This document shows, in pieces, positions 36,401 to 50,098 of a stretch of DNA of 64,000 bases. The position numbers were made by a program, and so were the translations under genes. Under the pieces are notes generated by a model. That model was not told the origin of the DNA, searched no databases, and was given only the letters and a program-made list of their open reading frames with translations. This stretch comes from Silanimonas sp. (lineage in GTDB: Bacteria > Pseudomonadota > Gammaproteobacteria > Xanthomonadales > Xanthomonadaceae). Position 1 is the first letter of the stretch; every line of letters begins with the position of its first letter. The stretch lies in contig BPKK01000011.1 in NCBI GenBank assembly GCA_026005095.1, positions 1-64,000 on the forward strand, read 5' to 3'.

Positions 36401-37557
36401 CGGCGCATTTCCTCCGCGCCGGGCGGTGGGCCGCTGTCTCGCCGGAACGGGCCATGGGCCGCGGCCTCAGTGCGGTAGCGGGCCACGGCCTCGCGTTCGG
36501 CGGCGCACCAGCGGGCCAGCGCCGGCCGCACCCGGGGCTCTGCCAGCCAGTGCCGGCTGTGGGTGGTGGTGGGCAGGAAGCCGCGGGCCAGCTTGTGCTC
36601 GCCCTGGGCGCCGGGTTCGAAGCGGTCCCGGCCCTGCTCGAGGCACCAGGCAATGCCCTGGTGGTAACAGGTCTCGAAGTGCAGTCCGGGATGGAATCCG
36701 TGGGCGCCCCAGTAGCGGCCGTACAGGGTGCTGGGGGAGTGCAGGAACAGGGCCCCGGCCACGGGTTTGCCCGCGTGCTCGGCCAGCGCCAGCAGCACCG
36801 TCTCGGGCATGGCCGCGCACAGGTGCTGGAAGAAGGCCGGGGTGAGGGCGGCATGGTTCCATTTCCCGGCGAAGGTGGCGGCATAGAAGCCGTGCATGGC
36901 CGCCATCGGCGCGCCTGCCGCGGTCCGGCCCTCGAGCAGGCGCAGGCGGATGCCGGCCTGTTCCACCTTGCGCCGGTCGGCTTTCAGGTTCTTGCGGTGC
37001 TTGTGGTCGAGGGCGGTGAGGAAATCCTCGAAGTGCCGCCAGTCGGGGTGGCGTTGCCAGTGGAACTGCACGTCCTCGCGCGCCAGCCAGTCGGCATCGA
37101 AGGCGGGGAGGTCTTGGGCGTCGAGGAAGTTGGCATGGATCGAGTGCAGGCCGAGCCTCGGCGCGGCCTCGCGCATGGTCGCCAGCAGAGCCTGTTTCGC
37201 CTCGCCATCCACGGCCAGCAGGCGCGGGCCGGTGACCGGGGTGTAGGGCACGCCGATCAGCCACTTGGGGTAGTAGGCGAGACCATGCCGGGCGTAGGCC
37301 TCGGCCCAGGCCCGGTCGAACACGAACTCGCCATGGGAGTTGCCCTTGACGTAGGCCGGGGCTGCCGCCACCAGTTCCCCGCCTTCCCACAGCGTGGCGT
37401 GCAGGGGGCTCCAGCCATGGGCGGGATCGAGGCAGCCGTGGCGCTCCAGGCCCTCGAGGAAGGCGTGGCGGGTGAAGGGATGGCCGTCGCGGTTCAGTGC
37501 ATCCCACGCGGCGGCCGGGATATCGGCCAGCGAGGCGTGGAGGCGGAACTGGGGCAT
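36397..37557 (-). CDS. FemAB/GNAT-like protein (COG3146, DUF482) coupled to aat
   Basis: A 386-residue cytoplasmic protein of the DUF482/COG3146 family, predicted to have an acetyltransferase-like fold related to FemAB peptidyltransferases. Visible landmarks are the N-terminal HPFTRHAFLEGLERHGC, DRAWAEAYARHGLAYYPKWL, DFLTALDHKHRKNLKADRR (family core), AGALFLHSPSTLYGRYWGA and LHFETCYHQGIAWCLEQG. No membrane segments. FemAB and Aat share a GNAT-derived fold and use aminoacyl-tRNA, and this gene overlaps aat by 4 bases, so a second aminoacyl- or acyl-transfer activity is conceivable, but nothing in the sequence proves it. trxB lies 13 bases upstream on the same strand. Confidence 0.85.
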   Translation of the reverse strand: MPQFRLHASLADIPAAAWDALNRDGHPFTRHAFLEGLERHGCLDPAHGWSPLHATLWEGGELVAAAPAYVKGNSHGEFVFDRAWAEAYARHGLAYYPKWLIGVPYTPVTGPRLLAVDGEAKQALLATMREAAPRLGLHSIHANFLDAQDLPAFDADWLAREDVQFHWQRHPDWRHFEDFLTALDHKHRKNLKADRRKVEQAGIRLRLLEGRTAAGAPMAAMHGFYAATFAGKWNHAALTPAFFQHLCAAMPETVLLALAEHAGKPVAGALFLHSPSTLYGRYWGAHGFHPGLHFETCYHQGIAWCLEQGRDRFEPGAQGEHKLARGFLPTTTHSRHWLAEPRVRPALARWCAAEREAVARYRTEAAAHGPFRRDSGPPPGAEEMRR

Positions 37558-37570
37558 CGGCCGGGTCGGC

Positions 37571-38617
<1,047 letters not shown>

Positions 38618-38706
38618 TCAAGGCTGCACCGTTCCCATTCCGAGCCGCCCCAAGGGCGGCTCCGTTCGTTCAACGTGCGATTCGTCGCCCCTGGAGCTCA
38701 AGCACC

Positions 38707-39775
<1,069 letters not shown>

Positions 39776-39790
39776 CGCCATCGCGCTACA

Positions 39791-39817
39791 CTCCCTGCGG
39801 CTCGGTGCCGCAGGGAG
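39791..39817 (+). terminator. stem-loop after ald
   Basis: A perfect 11-bp stem (CTCCCTGCGGC with GCCGCAGGGAG) and a TCGGT loop, 15 bases after the ald stop. No T-run follows. It could be a weak terminator or a 3'-end stabiliser between ald and ftsK. Confidence 0.5.
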
Positions 39818-39840
39818 CGGCCACCGGGCGCTGATGGCCG

Positions 39841-42142
39841 TTGGAGGGCAGGGCACTGGATCGTCGACAGAAGCTGTGGCGCGAAGTGGCGCTGGTGGTG
39901 GCGGCGCCGGCCCTCCTCTACCTTTTTGCCAGCCTCGTCAGCTATTCCTCGGCCGATCCCGGCTGGTCGCGTACCGGCAGCGTCACCGGCAGCACGCAGA
40001 ACTTCGGCGGCGTGGCCGGCGCGCACATCGCCGATCTCGCCTTCTGGCTGTTCGGCTGGATGGCCTACACCCTTCCCCTGATCCTGGGCGGCGTGGCCTG
40101 GGTGGCCCTGTTCGGTATCGACGAGGACGGCGACGGCCAGCTCGACCTCGGCCCGGCCCTGCGCCTCGTCGGCATCGCCGGCGTGCTGGTGGCCGGTACC
40201 GGGCTGATGGCCCTGTGGTTCGCTACCGGCGGCGAGTTGCCCGCCGGCGCCGGCGGCATGCTCGGCGGGCTCGTCGGCCACTCCGTGTCCACCCTGTTCG
40301 GCCTTGCCGGCGGGCATCTCCTGCTACTGGCCCTGGCCCTGGTATCGGTCACCCTCGCGACCGGCCTGTCCTGGTTCGCGGTGATGGAGTGGATCGGGGC
40401 GACGGTGCTGCGCCTCTTCGAGCGCCTTCGCGCCGGGCGCACCCGGGCCGCCGAGTGGCAGCGCACCCGGGCCCTGCGCGAGGAGCGCGAGGAGGTGCGC
40501 AAGGCCGAGACGCAGAAACGCGCCCGCCGCGAGCCGGTCAGGATCGAGGCCCCGGCTCCGGCAGTGGTGGAGAAGAGCGAGCGCGCCAGGCGCGAGCAGC
40601 AGATCCCGCTGTTCAATGCCGTGCCCGAAGGTGGGCTGCCGCCGCTGTCCCTGCTCGACGAGCCCAGAGTCGCAGGAGAAGGGCTATTCCGAGGAAACGC
40701 TGGAAGCGCTCTCGCGGCAGATCGAGTTCAAGCTCAAGGACTTCCGCATCGAGGTGCAGGTGGTGGGGGCCTATCCCGGGCCGGTGATCACCCGCTTCGA
40801 GATGGAGCCGGCGCCCGGCGTGAAGGGCAGCCAGATCAGCTCGCTGGACAAGGACATCGCCCGCGGCCTGTCGGTGAAGTCGGTGCGCGTGGTCGACGTG
40901 ATCCCCGGCAAGTCGGTGATCGGCCTCGAGATCCCGAACGGCAAGCGCGAGATGATCTTCCTCTCCGAGCTGCTGCGCTCGAAGGAGTACGACAAGTCGC
41001 CAAGCCCGCTCACCTTGGCGCTCGGCAAGGACATCGCCGGCCGGCCCACGGTGGCCGACCTCGCTCGCATGCCGCACCTGCTGGTGGCCGGCACCACCGG
41101 CTCGGGCAAGTCGGTGGCGGTGAATGCCATGGTGCTCTCGCTGCTGTACAAGGCCTCCGCCAAGGACGTGCGGATGCTGATGATCGACCCCAAGATGCTC
41201 GAGCTCTCGGTCTACCAGGGCATCCCGCACCTGCTGGCGCCGGTGGTCACCGACATGAAGGAGGCGGCCAACGGCCTGCGCTGGTGCGTGGCCGAGATGG
41301 AGCGCCGCTACAGGCTGATGAGCGCGGTGGGCGTGCGCAACCTGGCCGGCTTCAACCGCAAGGTGAAGGAGGCCAGCGACGCCGGCCAGCCCCTCATGGA
41401 CCCGCTGTTCAGGCCCAATCCGGAGCTCGGCCAGGCCCCGCGGCCGCTGGAGCCGCTGCCCTACATCGTCGTCTTCATCGACGAGTTCGCCGACATGATG
41501 ATGATCGTCGGCAAGAAGGTGGAGGAGTTGATCGCCCGCCTGGCGCAGAAGGCCCGTGCCGCCGGCATCCACCTCATCCTCGCCACCCAGCGTCCTTCGG
41601 TAGACGTGATCACCGGTCTGATCAAGGCCAACATCCCGACCCGCATCGCCTTCCAGGTCTCGAGCAAGATCGACTCGCGCACGATTCTCGATCAGTCCGG
41701 CGCGGAAACGCTGCTCGGCCACGGCGACATGCTCTACCTGCCGCCCGGTACGGCGCTGCCGGAGCGCGTGCATGGCGCCTTCGTCTCTGATGAGGAAGTG
41801 CACCGGGTGGTGGAGTTCCTCAAGCAGCACGGCGGTGGCGCGGATTACGTCGAGGGCGTGCTGGCCGAGGTGCAGACGCTGGGCGATGGCACCGTGGTTG
41901 GAGCGACTGGCTTGCCCGAAGCCGCGGGTCCCGAGGACAGCGAGAACGACCCGCTCTACGATCAGGCGGTGGCCTTCGTCACCGAGAGCCGCAAGGCGTC
42001 GATTTCCGCCGTGCAGCGCCGGCTCAAGATCGGCTACAACCGTGCCGCGCGCCTCGTCGAGGCGATGGAGCAGGCCGGTATCGTCTCGGCCGCCGAACAC
42101 AACGGCGACCGCACGGTCATCGCCCCGCCCCCGCCGCGTTGA
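39841..42142 (+). CDS. ftsK: DNA translocase FtsK (single-base frameshift)
   Basis: FtsK is the septal DNA pump that clears the chromosome terminus and activates XerCD. The first frame encodes four membrane segments (about residues 15-185, from [19 protein letters not shown]) and a basic linker up to LSLLDEP. The next frame then carries the alpha/beta motor ([20 protein letters not shown]; Walker [15 protein letters not shown]; Walker [16 protein letters not shown]) and the gamma winged helix ([20 protein letters not shown]). One surplus base in 40663-40670 accounts for the switch; without it the protein has about 766 residues. The first start available is TTG at 39841. ftsK is normally essential, so a sequence error is likely. 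Confidence 0.92.
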
Positions 42143-42208
42143 TTCCGCCGTTCAGGCGGCGCGCGAGAGACTTCCCGTCATCGCCCCGCGCCCCGAGGCC
42201 ATGCCCCC

Positions 42209-42910
42209 ATGCCCGTTTCCGCCTCCCTCTTCCGCCACTCTCCGCCGCGGCTGCGTTCCTTGCTGGTCGCCCTGCTGCTGTTGCCGGGCCTGCCGCTGCC
42301 CGCGGTGGCCAGCGAGCCGGGTCGGGCGGCAGTCGAGGCCTTCTCGAAGGATCTGCAGAGCCTCGATGGCCGATTCGAGCAGCAGGTCTTCGACGCCAGC
42401 GGCCAGCCCGGCGAGCGCAGCACCGGGCGCATTTCGCTGAAAGCCCCGCGGCAGTTCCGCTGGGAGTACCAGACGCCGTTCCCGCAGCTCATCGTGGCCG
42501 ATGGCGACCATCTCTGGATCTATGACCCGGACCTCGAGCAGGTCACGGTACGGGTGCAGAGTTATGAGGAGCAGTCGAGCCCGCTGGCCGCGCTGATCGA
42601 TCCCGGCGAACTCGACCGGCAGTTCCTGGTGCGTGAGGATGGCCGGGCCGAGGGCCTTACCTGGGTACAGCTCAAAGCCCGCAAACCGGCCGAATCCGGC
42701 GTTGCTTCGGCGCGGCTCGGCTTCGCCGGCCAGACCCTGGCGCGCATGGTGTTCGAGGACCAGCTCGGCCAGCGCACCGAGGTGCGCTTCCACGGCTGGA
42801 CCCGCAACGGGGCGCTGCCGGACGACCTGTTCCGCTTCGAGCCGCCCCCGGGGGTGGACGTGGTGGGCGAGCGGCGCGAGGGGGCCGACGTTCGCCCGCT
42901 GCAGGAATGA
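42209..42910 (+). CDS. lolA: outer membrane lipoprotein carrier protein LolA
   Basis: LolA shuttles lipoproteins across the periplasm from LolCDE to LolB. The 233-residue precursor has a signal peptide (hydrophobic LLVALLLLPGLPLPAVA, cleavage about residue 35) preceded by a basic N-terminus. The mature part has the family pattern DLQSLDGRFEQQVFD, GRISLKAPRQFRWEYQTPFP with the functional Arg, and DGDHLWIYDPDLEQVTV. The ftsK-lolA-rarA order is conserved with E. coli. Gap to ftsK is 66 bases. Confidence 0.95.
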   Translation: MPVSASLFRHSPPRLRSLLVALLLLPGLPLPAVASEPGRAAVEAFSKDLQSLDGRFEQQVFDASGQPGERSTGRISLKAPRQFRWEYQTPFPQLIVADGDHLWIYDPDLEQVTVRVQSYEEQSSPLAALIDPGELDRQFLVREDGRAEGLTWVQLKARKPAESGVASARLGFAGQTLARMVFEDQLGQRTEVRFHGWTRNGALPDDLFRFEPPPGVDVVGERREGADVRPLQE

Positions 42911-42929
42911 GCCCGCGGGAGTGTGCGCC

Positions 42930-44246
42930 ATGAACGCACTGGCGCCGCTCGCCGAGCGGATGCGCCCGCGCTCGCTCGATGCCATCGTCGGCCAGCGCCG
43001 CCTGCTCGGCCCCGGCGCAGCCTTGCGCCGCGCCCTCGAGGCGGGGCGGGTGCATTCGATGATCCTCTGGGGGCCGCCCGGCTGTGGCAAGACCACGCTC
43101 GCCCGGCTCGTCGCCGACCGCGCGCAGGCCCGTTTCCACGTGATCTCGGCGGTGATGAGCGGTCTGCCCGAGGTGCGCCGGGTGCTGGCCGAGGCAGCCG
43201 AGGCCTTTGCCCGTGGCGAGCGCACCGTGCTCTTCATCGACGAGGTGCACCGTTTCAACAAAGCCCAGCAGGATGCCTTCCTGCCGCATATCGAGGCCGG
43301 GCATATCGTGTTCGTCGGCGCCACCACCGAGAACCCGAGCTTCGAGCTCAACTCGGCCCTGCTCTCGCGCTGCCGGGTGCACGTGCTGGAGGCGGTGGCC
43401 ACGGAGGACATCGTCGCCGCCCTGCGCCGCGCCCTCGACGATGCGGAGCAGGGCCTGGGCGGGCAGGGCATCACCATCGACGATGCCGCGCTGGAGAGCC
43501 TCGCCGAGGCTGCCGATGGCGACGTGCGGCGCGCCTTGACCCTGCTCGAGATCGCCGCCGAACTGGCCACGGACGGACGCATCGACGCGGCCACCCTGGC
43601 CCAGGTGCTGGCCGACCGCACCCGGCGCTTCGACAAGCAGGGCGAGCAGTTCTACGACCAGATCTCGGCCCTGCACAAATCAGTACGCAGCTCCGACCCG
43701 GATGCCGCGCTCTACTGGCTGGCGCGGATGCTCGATGGCGGCTGCGATCCTGCCTACCTCGCCCGCCGCCTCACCCGCATGGCGGTCGAGGACATCGGGC
43801 TGGCCGACCCGCGCGCCCTCGACATGGCGATCAGCGCCTGGGAGGCCTACGACCGGCTGGGCTCGCCCGAGGGCGAGCTCGCCCTCGCCCAGCTCGTGCT
43901 CTACCTCGCCAGCTGCGCCAAGAGCAATGCCGGCTATGTGGCCTGGAAGGCCGCCCGTGCCGACGTGGCGGCGCAGGGCACGCTGGCGGTGCCGATGCAC
44001 CTGCGCAATGCCCCGACGAAGCTCATGAAGGGGCTCGGTTACGGCAAGGGTTACCAGTACGACCACGACGTGGAAGGCGGCGTGGCCCTCGACCAGACCT
44101 GCCTGCCCGAGGCGCTGGAGGGGCGGGTGTACTACCGCCCCCTGGAGCGAGGGCTCGAGCTGCGGCTGAAGGAGAAGCTCGACGCCCTGCGCGAGGCGCG
44201 GGCCCAGGCCCGGGCCGGCCGGCGTGGCGGGCAGGGCGGAGGCTGA
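42930..44246 (+). CDS. rarA: replication-associated recombination protein RarA
   Basis: RarA (MgsA) is a tetrameric AAA+ ATPase that acts at stalled replication forks. The 438-residue protein has an N-terminal fork-type segment (PLAERMRPRSLDAIVGQRRLL), Walker A GPPGCGKTTLA, Walker B FIDEVHRFNKAQQD, sensor 1 GATTENPSFE, and the C-terminal tetramerisation region (SVRSSDPDAALYWLARMLDG, GYGKGYQYDHD). The frame is open upstream, but the ATG at 42930 (MNALAPLAERMRP) aligns with homologs and follows lolA by 19 bases. Confidence 0.96.
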   Translation: MNALAPLAERMRPRSLDAIVGQRRLLGPGAALRRALEAGRVHSMILWGPPGCGKTTLARLVADRAQARFHVISAVMSGLPEVRRVLAEAAEAFARGERTVLFIDEVHRFNKAQQDAFLPHIEAGHIVFVGATTENPSFELNSALLSRCRVHVLEAVATEDIVAALRRALDDAEQGLGGQGITIDDAALESLAEAADGDVRRALTLLEIAAELATDGRIDAATLAQVLADRTRRFDKQGEQFYDQISALHKSVRSSDPDAALYWLARMLDGGCDPAYLARRLTRMAVEDIGLADPRALDMAISAWEAYDRLGSPEGELALAQLVLYLASCAKSNAGYVAWKAARADVAAQGTLAVPMHLRNAPTKLMKGLGYGKGYQYDHDVEGGVALDQTCLPEALEGRVYYRPLERGLELRLKEKLDALREARAQARAGRRGGQGGG

Positions 44247-44277
44247 GCGCGCCTGCCGGGCGTGCTAGCGTTGTGCC

Positions 44278-44673
44278 ATGAACTGGACCTACCTCGGTCT
44301 TGTGATGCTGGGCGGCGCCTTCGGGGCCGGCCTGCGCTACAGCTTGGGCCACTTCGCCCTGCTGCACCTCGGCGACCGCCTGCCCTGGGGGACGCTGGCC
44401 GCCAACTTCCTTGGTTCCTTCCTCGCCGGCCTGCTGTTCGAATGGCTGGAAGGGCGCGGCACCGCCGGCACCGCCCTGCGTGCCCTGCTGATCGCGGGGG
44501 TGATGGGGGGGCTCACCACCTATTCCTCGCTGATGCTGGAACTGATGGCCTTCGGCCGCACTGGCCAGGCCGAGCGCGCGGTGGCCTATTACGCGCTCAC
44601 CCTGGCCGGCGGCCTGCTGCTGGTCTGGGCCGGGATGCGCCTCGGCGCCTGGCTGCGCGGACCGCTGGCCTGA
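44278..44673 (+). CDS. crcB: fluoride channel CrcB/FluC
   Basis: CrcB is a dual-topology dimeric channel that exports fluoride. The 131-residue protein has four predicted membrane helices and the family's conserved segments: GGAFGAGLRYSLG, GTLAANFLGSFLAG (the conserved Asn of the pore) and GVMGGLTTYSSLMLEL (the Na+-site GGxTTxS and pore Phe-box region). It lies 31 bases after rarA. The fluoride riboswitch often found before crcB was not recognised. A TAGCGT 6 bases before the ATG could allow a leaderless message. Confidence 0.94.
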   Translation: MNWTYLGLVMLGGAFGAGLRYSLGHFALLHLGDRLPWGTLAANFLGSFLAGLLFEWLEGRGTAGTALRALLIAGVMGGLTTYSSLMLELMAFGRTGQAERAVAYYALTLAGGLLLVWAGMRLGAWLRGPLA

Positions 44674-46955
<2,282 letters not shown>

Positions 46956-46967
46956 AATCCCCCGCAC

Positions 46968-47057
46968 GGAGAGATGGCCGAGTGGTTTAAGGCAGCGGTC
47001 TTGAAAACCGCCGTGGTGGCGACACCACCGTGGGTTCGAATCCCACTCTCTCCGCCA
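46968..47057 (+). tRNA. tRNA-Ser (anticodon UGA)
   Basis: 90 nt including an encoded CCA end. Acceptor GGAGAGA pairs with TCTCTCC. The D arm follows with GCCGAGTGG. The anticodon loop CTTGAAA reads UGA for UCA codons. A long variable arm of class II type (GGTGGCGACACC) is present, and the T arm is GTGGGTTCGAATCCCAC. The gene directly follows the LysR regulator downstream of serS. Confidence 0.97.
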
Positions 47058-47068
47058 TGTCTCTGCCG

Positions 47069-49285
47069 CTATCGGTTCCATTCCAACGACAGCTGGACGG
47101 CGCGTCCCGGCTGCGGCAGCAGCGAGCTGTAGAAGCCGGCGCTACCGATCCACTGTCCATTGGGGCCGAAGCGTCCAGGCTCGATGCCGGCGGAGGCCTC
47201 GTTGAGGCCCGGGTGGGCGTAGCGCCGATCGGTGAGGTTGTTGATGCCCAGGGCGAGCACGAGGCCCTGCCGCGGCAGGGCCTGCCAGCGCAGGTTGAGA
47301 TCGGCCACGGCATAGGCAGGCAGCCGGCCGATGGGATTGCTGGCGACGGTGTTGCGCGCTGCCATCCAGCGGCCGCGCAGGGTGGCTGTCCAGCGCGGGC
47401 CGGGTTGCCAGGTCCAGCCGGCATAGAGCTTGTGTTCCGCCGCATCGCCTACCGGCCGGCGGCGCATGCCGCTGCCCTCGTCGCGCTGTTCTTCGGCATC
47501 GATCCAACTGGCGAAGGCCCAGGCCTCGTGGCGGCCATCCGCCCAGCGTGCCCGGAGACCGAGGTCGATTCCCTGTACATCGCGGCGTCCGAGGTTGGTC
47601 GCGCCCCCGGCCCGGGTGACGATGTCGTTGTGCGTCGCCAACCGCCAGGCTGAGATCCAGGCTCCGGTCTGCCTTCCCTGCCACCCCAGGTGCAGTTCCC
47701 GCGTGGCCCCGCTCTCTGGTTTCAGTTCAGGATCGCTGCCACTGCCTTGCCACCCGCCGTACAGCTCGCGCGGGGCGGGTTCATTGAACGATTCGCCATA
47801 CAGCAGCTTGAGCGTCCACGGCCCCCAGTTGCCGGAGTAGCCCCCGCGCAGGGTGGTGGCCGGACCAATGGCGCTGAAGTCGTCATGCCGCAGGCCGAGG
47901 GTCAGCACATGGCGGTCGCCCTTGCCGAAAAGCCCGTCCCACTGCCGCCGTAGCTGGGCGTAGGCGCTCCATTGCCGGGTGCGGATGCGGTTGCCGGGCA
48001 GGGTGTCGAAGCCGGCGCGGGGCGGGAAGGGATAGGCATCGAGCGAGTCGAGTTCCTCCGGGAAAACCGACGGCCCGTAGTTCGTACGGTAGGCCTTCTG
48101 CAGGTCTTTGTGCTCCCGGCGCAGGCCGGCCACCAGCGACAGGCCGGGCGCGATCGCCAGCTCGCCGTCATGCGAGAGCGCGAGGCTGCGGTTTTCCGAG
48201 CCCCAGTAGCTGAAATCCACCACCCGGCGCAGGCTGCCATCCGGCTGCAGGGCCGGATATCCCTCGACGAAGTAGGAGCCGTCGGCCACGCCGCTCTCGC
48301 GCCAGCGCAGATGGGTCTCGCCGTGCCAGCGCCCCAGGACGAGTTCATGAGCGATCCCGAGCACGCGGTCCGGCTCGCGCCACACCGCATCGTTCTGCAC
48401 GGCATCGCCGGCGTAGGCATTGCCATAGCCGCTCGACAGGGTGAAGGCCTGGGCATAGGCGCTCCAGGTGCGCCAGCGCCAGCGCAGATCGAGGCCCTGA
48501 TGGCGGTGCTGCGAGGCATAGCGCCCGCCGAAGCGGCCGTCGGCGAAGGCGCCCCAGAGCCGGCGGTCGGCGTAGTAGGCCTCCGAGAAGGGCGCGAGCC
48601 CGCCCCGTGCTCCGTCATCGATGCGGCCCTCGTCCTGGCGCAGGGCCAGGGAGAGACGGTGTTCTTCCCAGCCCCAGGCGAGGTGCAGGTCGATGACGCG
48701 GCGGCCGAAGCTGCCGGCGCCGATCCGGCCGGAAAACGCGCGATCCACCCCGGCACCGGACGCGGTGACGATGTTCACCACGCCGACGAAGGCGTTCGCG
48801 CCGTAGATCACTGCCGAAGGACCATAGACCACCTCGACGCGCTCCACCTGCGCCATCGGCAGGGCGGCGATGATCTCGTCTTGGTTGAAGTAGAGATGGT
48901 TGAGCGGCTGGCCGTCGAGCAGCAGCAGGTAGGGCACCGACATGGTCCGGCGCAGGCCGCGCCACTGGTTGCGCAGCCAGGAATCGCCATAGGCGCGCGC
49001 GAGGTCCATGCCCGGGAGATCGTCATAGACCTCCGACAGGTCGCGGTAGCCGCGCAATGCCAGGTCTTGCCGGGTAAGCACGAGGATCGTGGCTGGCGCA
49101 TCCCGCGCCCGCTCGGCCTGACGCGAGGGCGCGACGACCACGAGGTCCACCAAGTCTTCCAGCTCGAGCTCGAGCAAGTCACGCTCTGTGCGTATTTGCT
49201 GGGCGATTGCCGGCCTTGGCCCGAGGCAGGCGAGCAGGCAGAGCAGTGACATCCAGCGCACGGATCGGGCAGGCATGGCGGCCAT
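47069..49285 (-). CDS. TonB-dependent outer membrane receptor
   Basis: A 738-residue outer-membrane beta-barrel receptor that imports a ligand using TonB energy. It has a signal peptide (VRWMSLLCLLACLGPRPAIAQ), a plug domain (DAPATILVLTRQDLALRGYR, IYGANAFVGVVNIVT) and a 22-strand-type barrel ending with the aromatic-rich AVQLSLEWNR (usual C-terminal strand, here ending in Arg rather than Phe). The N-terminal LLELELEDLVDLVVVAPS resembles receptors of the BtuB/colicin-receptor type. Substrate unknown; no siderophore or cobalamin genes are near. The start is uncertain between 49285 and 49276. Divergent from a response regulator, with 166 bases between. Confidence 0.88.
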   Translation of the reverse strand: MAAMPARSVRWMSLLCLLACLGPRPAIAQQIRTERDLLELELEDLVDLVVVAPSRQAERARDAPATILVLTRQDLALRGYRDLSEVYDDLPGMDLARAYGDSWLRNQWRGLRRTMSVPYLLLLDGQPLNHLYFNQDEIIAALPMAQVERVEVVYGPSAVIYGANAFVGVVNIVTASGAGVDRAFSGRIGAGSFGRRVIDLHLAWGWEEHRLSLALRQDEGRIDDGARGGLAPFSEAYYADRRLWGAFADGRFGGRYASQHRHQGLDLRWRWRTWSAYAQAFTLSSGYGNAYAGDAVQNDAVWREPDRVLGIAHELVLGRWHGETHLRWRESGVADGSYFVEGYPALQPDGSLRRVVDFSYWGSENRSLALSHDGELAIAPGLSLVAGLRREHKDLQKAYRTNYGPSVFPEELDSLDAYPFPPRAGFDTLPGNRIRTRQWSAYAQLRRQWDGLFGKGDRHVLTLGLRHDDFSAIGPATTLRGGYSGNWGPWTLKLLYGESFNEPAPRELYGGWQGSGSDPELKPESGATRELHLGWQGRQTGAWISAWRLATHNDIVTRAGGATNLGRRDVQGIDLGLRARWADGRHEAWAFASWIDAEEQRDEGSGMRRRPVGDAAEHKLYAGWTWQPGPRWTATLRGRWMAARNTVASNPIGRLPAYAVADLNLRWQALPRQGLVLALGINNLTDRRYAHPGLNEASAGIEPGRFGPNGQWIGSAGFYSSLLPQPGRAVQLSLEWNR

Positions 49286-49451
49286 CGGCGATGGGGCGAT
49301 GGCAGGGAGCTTACTCCTCCCGACGGGGCCCGGGAGGCTTGAAGTGCGGTGAATTCCTACAGGCGTCGAAGCATCCACCCTTGCCGCTGCCGCGCTGCCG
49401 CTCCTAGTCTGTGCCTTCCCCACCCAACCCCCCGTGGACGGAGGAGTTCCC

Positions 49452-50096
49452 ATGATCAAGGTGTTCCTGCTGGACGACCATGCGCTGGTGAGGACGGGTT
49501 ACCGCCTGATCCTCGAGCGCGAAACCGACATGGTGGTGGTAGGCGAGGCCGAGGACGGCGAGGCCGGCCTGCCGCTGATCCGGCAGCTGAAGCCTCATGT
49601 GGTGCTTTGCGATCTGCACTTGCCCGGGGTGAGTGGGCTCGAGATCACCGAGCGCCTTGCCAAGGTGGAGGGCGGGCCGAAAGTGGTGATCTGCTCAGTG
49701 CAGCAGGACGGCCCGATGCCGCGCCGGCTGATGGCGGCCGGTGCCTATGCCTATGTCGGCAAGGGCTGCGATGCGGCTGAACTGCTGAGGGCGATCCGCG
49801 AGGCGGCGCGTGGCAAGCGTTACCTCGCCAGCGAGGTGGCGCAGCACATGGCGCTGGCCGGCGCACAGGGCGAATCGCCCTTCGAGGCCCTGTCCCCGCG
49901 TGAAATGGAAGTGGCCAAGCTGCTTTGCCAGGGCCTCAAACTCGAGGAGATCGGGCGGCGGTTGCACCTGAGTGGCAAGACCGTGGCCACCCACAAGTAC
50001 CGCTTGCTCGACAAGCTGGCGATCAAGGACACGGTGTCGCTGGCGCGGCTTGCGACCCAGTACGGGGTGCACGACGCCAATCTCGCTCCGCCCTGA
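49452..50096 (+). CDS. NarL/UvrY-type response regulator
   Basis: A 214-residue two-component response regulator. The receiver domain (1-120) has the acidic pair DD at 8-9, phospho-acceptor Asp54 (VVLCDLHLPG) and the conserved Lys in YVGKGC. The C-terminal LuxR-type helix-turn-helix (about 145-208) reads EALSPREMEVAKLLCQGLKL and IGRRLHLSGKTVATHKYRLL. The overall form is like UvrY/GacA. GAGGAG lies 7 bases before the ATG at 49452. No histidine kinase is adjacent, so it is an orphan here. Divergent from the TonB receptor, which it may or may not control. Confidence 0.9.
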   Translation: MIKVFLLDDHALVRTGYRLILERETDMVVVGEAEDGEAGLPLIRQLKPHVVLCDLHLPGVSGLEITERLAKVEGGPKVVICSVQQDGPMPRRLMAAGAYAYVGKGCDAAELLRAIREAARGKRYLASEVAQHMALAGAQGESPFEALSPREMEVAKLLCQGLKLEEIGRRLHLSGKTVATHKYRLLDKLAIKDTVSLARLATQYGVHDANLAPP

Positions 50097-50098
50097 GT

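Noticed and set aside
44200-44278. Fluoride riboswitch before crcB
   Set aside because: The conserved core of the motif could not be found in the 31-base gap, which is too short to hold it with rarA directly upstream.
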